A DNA stretch of 50,470 bases. Source: JASFBA01 sp036172265 (lineage in GTDB: Bacteria; Chloroflexota; Chloroflexia; DTKN01). The notes under the pieces are model-generated. The model saw nothing but the letters and a program-made list of their open reading frames with translations. It was not told where the DNA came from and ran no database searches. Location: assembly GCA_036172265.1 (NCBI GenBank), contig JASFBA010000004.1, positions 1 through 50,470 on the forward strand, written 5' to 3'. Within the stretch, counting starts at the first letter, position 1. Every line of letters begins with the position of its first letter. Below are positions 49,686 through 50,470 of the stretch, one piece after another. The position numbers were made by a program, and so were the translations under genes.

Positions 49686-49703
49686 GGCGATAAGGGGCAG
49701 GCC

Positions 49704-49952
49704 CTAAAGGGGCTCTAACCATCTGACCTCGGCTTCCAGGCCGGCCGCTTCCAGCACGGCCAGGACTTGATCCCGTTCGTTCCAGGAAAAACGCAGCGCC
49801 GTCCCGCAGTCCGAACTCAATTGGCGCGGGGTGGGAATCAGTTTGCAGGCCATTCCGGCCTTGCGCACCAGGCTTTCGGCCCGCATGGCGTGGCTGACGG
49901 AGGGGAAAAGCAGCACCCCCCAGTCGGGGTTCGGGTTATCCGTCGTTCTCAT
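49704..49952 (-). CDS. DUF3343-family small protein
   Basis: The 82-residue protein matches DUF3343 along its length: LLFPSVSHAMRAESLVRKAGMACKLIPTPRQLSSDCGTALRF. The motif with the final Cys (SSDCG) is the family signature; the family has been proposed to carry sulphur or selenium with YedF/SirA-type proteins. A Cys in AGMACKL is also present. It is in the same direction as and just upstream of the PLP enzyme. ATG 49952 has no strong ribosome site. Its neighbour suggests a shared role, which is an inference. Confidence 0.83.
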   Translation of the reverse strand: MRTTDNPNPDWGVLLFPSVSHAMRAESLVRKAGMACKLIPTPRQLSSDCGTALRFSWNERDQVLAVLEAAGLEAEVRWLEPL

Positions 49953-50001
49953 CGTCGTCGCCTACAAGGTCATCCGGCCGGAGAGCGTTCGGCCGGGCCG
50001 G

Positions 50002-50470
50002 CTATTCGGCTTTGGCCAGGTCTTCCTCGTGCAAGCGTTTGACGTACTGCAGGTGTTCCTGGAGCGGGGCGATGAGGCTTTCCGGCAACACGGTTATCCG
50101 GTCCTGTTCTCCCTTGCCGTCTTGAACGATGATGGCGCGTTGAGCGAAGTCAATATCCTTAACGAGCCGCGCAGCCGCAGGCATTCCATCAGGCGCGGGC
50201 CAGAGCCGTAGAGCAGTTTCGCCATCAGTTGGTGGGGGCCCGACAGGTGGGCGAGGAGGCGGCGCACTTCTTCTTTGGTCAGGACGGTAGGCAGGCGTTT
50301 GGGCTTCCGGGCGCGCAGGGCGTCAATGGGGCCTATGTCTTTGTGGAGCACCTCGCGGTACAGGAACAACAGGGCGCTGAGGGCCTGATTCTGGGTGGAG
50401 GCGGCGACGTTTTCCTTCACTGCCAAATGGGTGAGAAAGGCTTCGACTTCGGCGCTGCCCATTTCGTTGG
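50002..50470 (-). pseudogene. Frameshifted, truncated integron-type tyrosine recombinase (integrase) fragment
   Basis: Two minus-strand frames join into one integrase-like product. The first (50462-50094 and on to the right edge) has the core-binding N-terminal domain: EVEAFLTHLAVKENVAASTQNQALSALLFLYREVL, then LTKEEVRRLLAHLSGPHQLMAKLLYGSG, and MECLRLR. The second frame (from about 50184 down) continues VKDIDFAQRAIIVQDGKGEQDRITVLPESLI, so a frameshift occurs near 50165-50185. After HEEDLAKAE at 50002 a stop ends it, before the catalytic His-x-x-Arg and Tyr parts. The sequence fits IntI-like recombinases, to judge from LLYGSG, VKDIDF and KGEQDR. The left break coincides with the DUF3343 region. 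Its 5' end is outside the window. Confidence 0.75.

Overview
The window is G+C-rich, densely coded chromosomal DNA that looks like an anaerobic, probably thermophilic member of the Chloroflexota (Anaerolineae-like). This is an inference from several signs: lipoproteins with Pro/Thr-rich linkers after the lipobox, four-subunit ferredoxin-linked 2-oxoacid oxidoreductase, transcarboxylase-type biotin enzymes, nickel-hydrogenase maturation genes, FtsB/bactofilin genes, and very frequent GGCCGG/GCCGGC motifs. No 16S rRNA gene is present, so the placement is not proven.

Layout. 1-3960 is an accessory region: the C-terminal end of a probable Rhs-type toxin with a coupled small immunity candidate, an orphan Rhs core joined to an M23 peptidase tip, a coupled PEGA/beta-propeller lipoprotein, and the 5' stub of a transposase. 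4399-11407 carries a Trm112-like protein, a lipid kinase, and then an operon sucC - HExxH protein - sucD - korD - korA - korB - korC, which links 2-oxoglutarate, succinyl-CoA and succinate. 11501-16439 is a phosphate uptake cluster pstS-C-A-B1-B2-phoU whose two ATPases are degenerate in a complementary way. 16694-18070 is a phosphohexomutase. 18165-19458 (minus) is an ECF sigma/anti-sigma pair, divergent from a Gmad2/GerMN lipoprotein. 21355-22472 (minus) is bactofilin - small Cys-rich protein - FtsB-like - tRNA-Leu. 22662-26247 is a 5S/1.3S/12S transcarboxylase-type operon, followed by trxB, an MNT nucleotidyltransferase and two tandem phospholipase-D-like proteins, the second with both active sites lost. 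Then come tRNA-Gly (minus), a Ser/Thr kinase with a beta-propeller, Hsp20, Lon, a sensor histidine kinase and a GT4 glycosyltransferase. 38766-43166 (minus) is hypF-hypD-hypE. 43215-48038 (minus) is a BMP-family nucleoside-type ABC importer with a clear promoter and a candidate operator. 48204-49952 (minus) is a PLP enzyme and a DUF3343 protein. The right edge holds a frameshifted, truncated integron-type integrase.

How it fits together: KorABCD plus SucCD and the transcarboxylase set fit anaerobic C4/propionate metabolism (succinyl-CoA, methylmalonyl-CoA, pyruvate/oxaloacetate) with ferredoxin as electron carrier, and the Hyp proteins imply a NiFe hydrogenase elsewhere. Nine sigma70-type promoters, all with 17-bp spacers, can be read by eye; six of them form three back-to-back divergent pairs. 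Several families of intergenic hairpins and a 3'-end duplication of tRNA-Leu are the main non-coding features. The most notable observations are the asymmetric PstB pair, the catalytically dead PLD paralogue, the Rhs tip remnants, the metallopeptidase-like gene inside sucCD, and the tRNA-Leu repeat.
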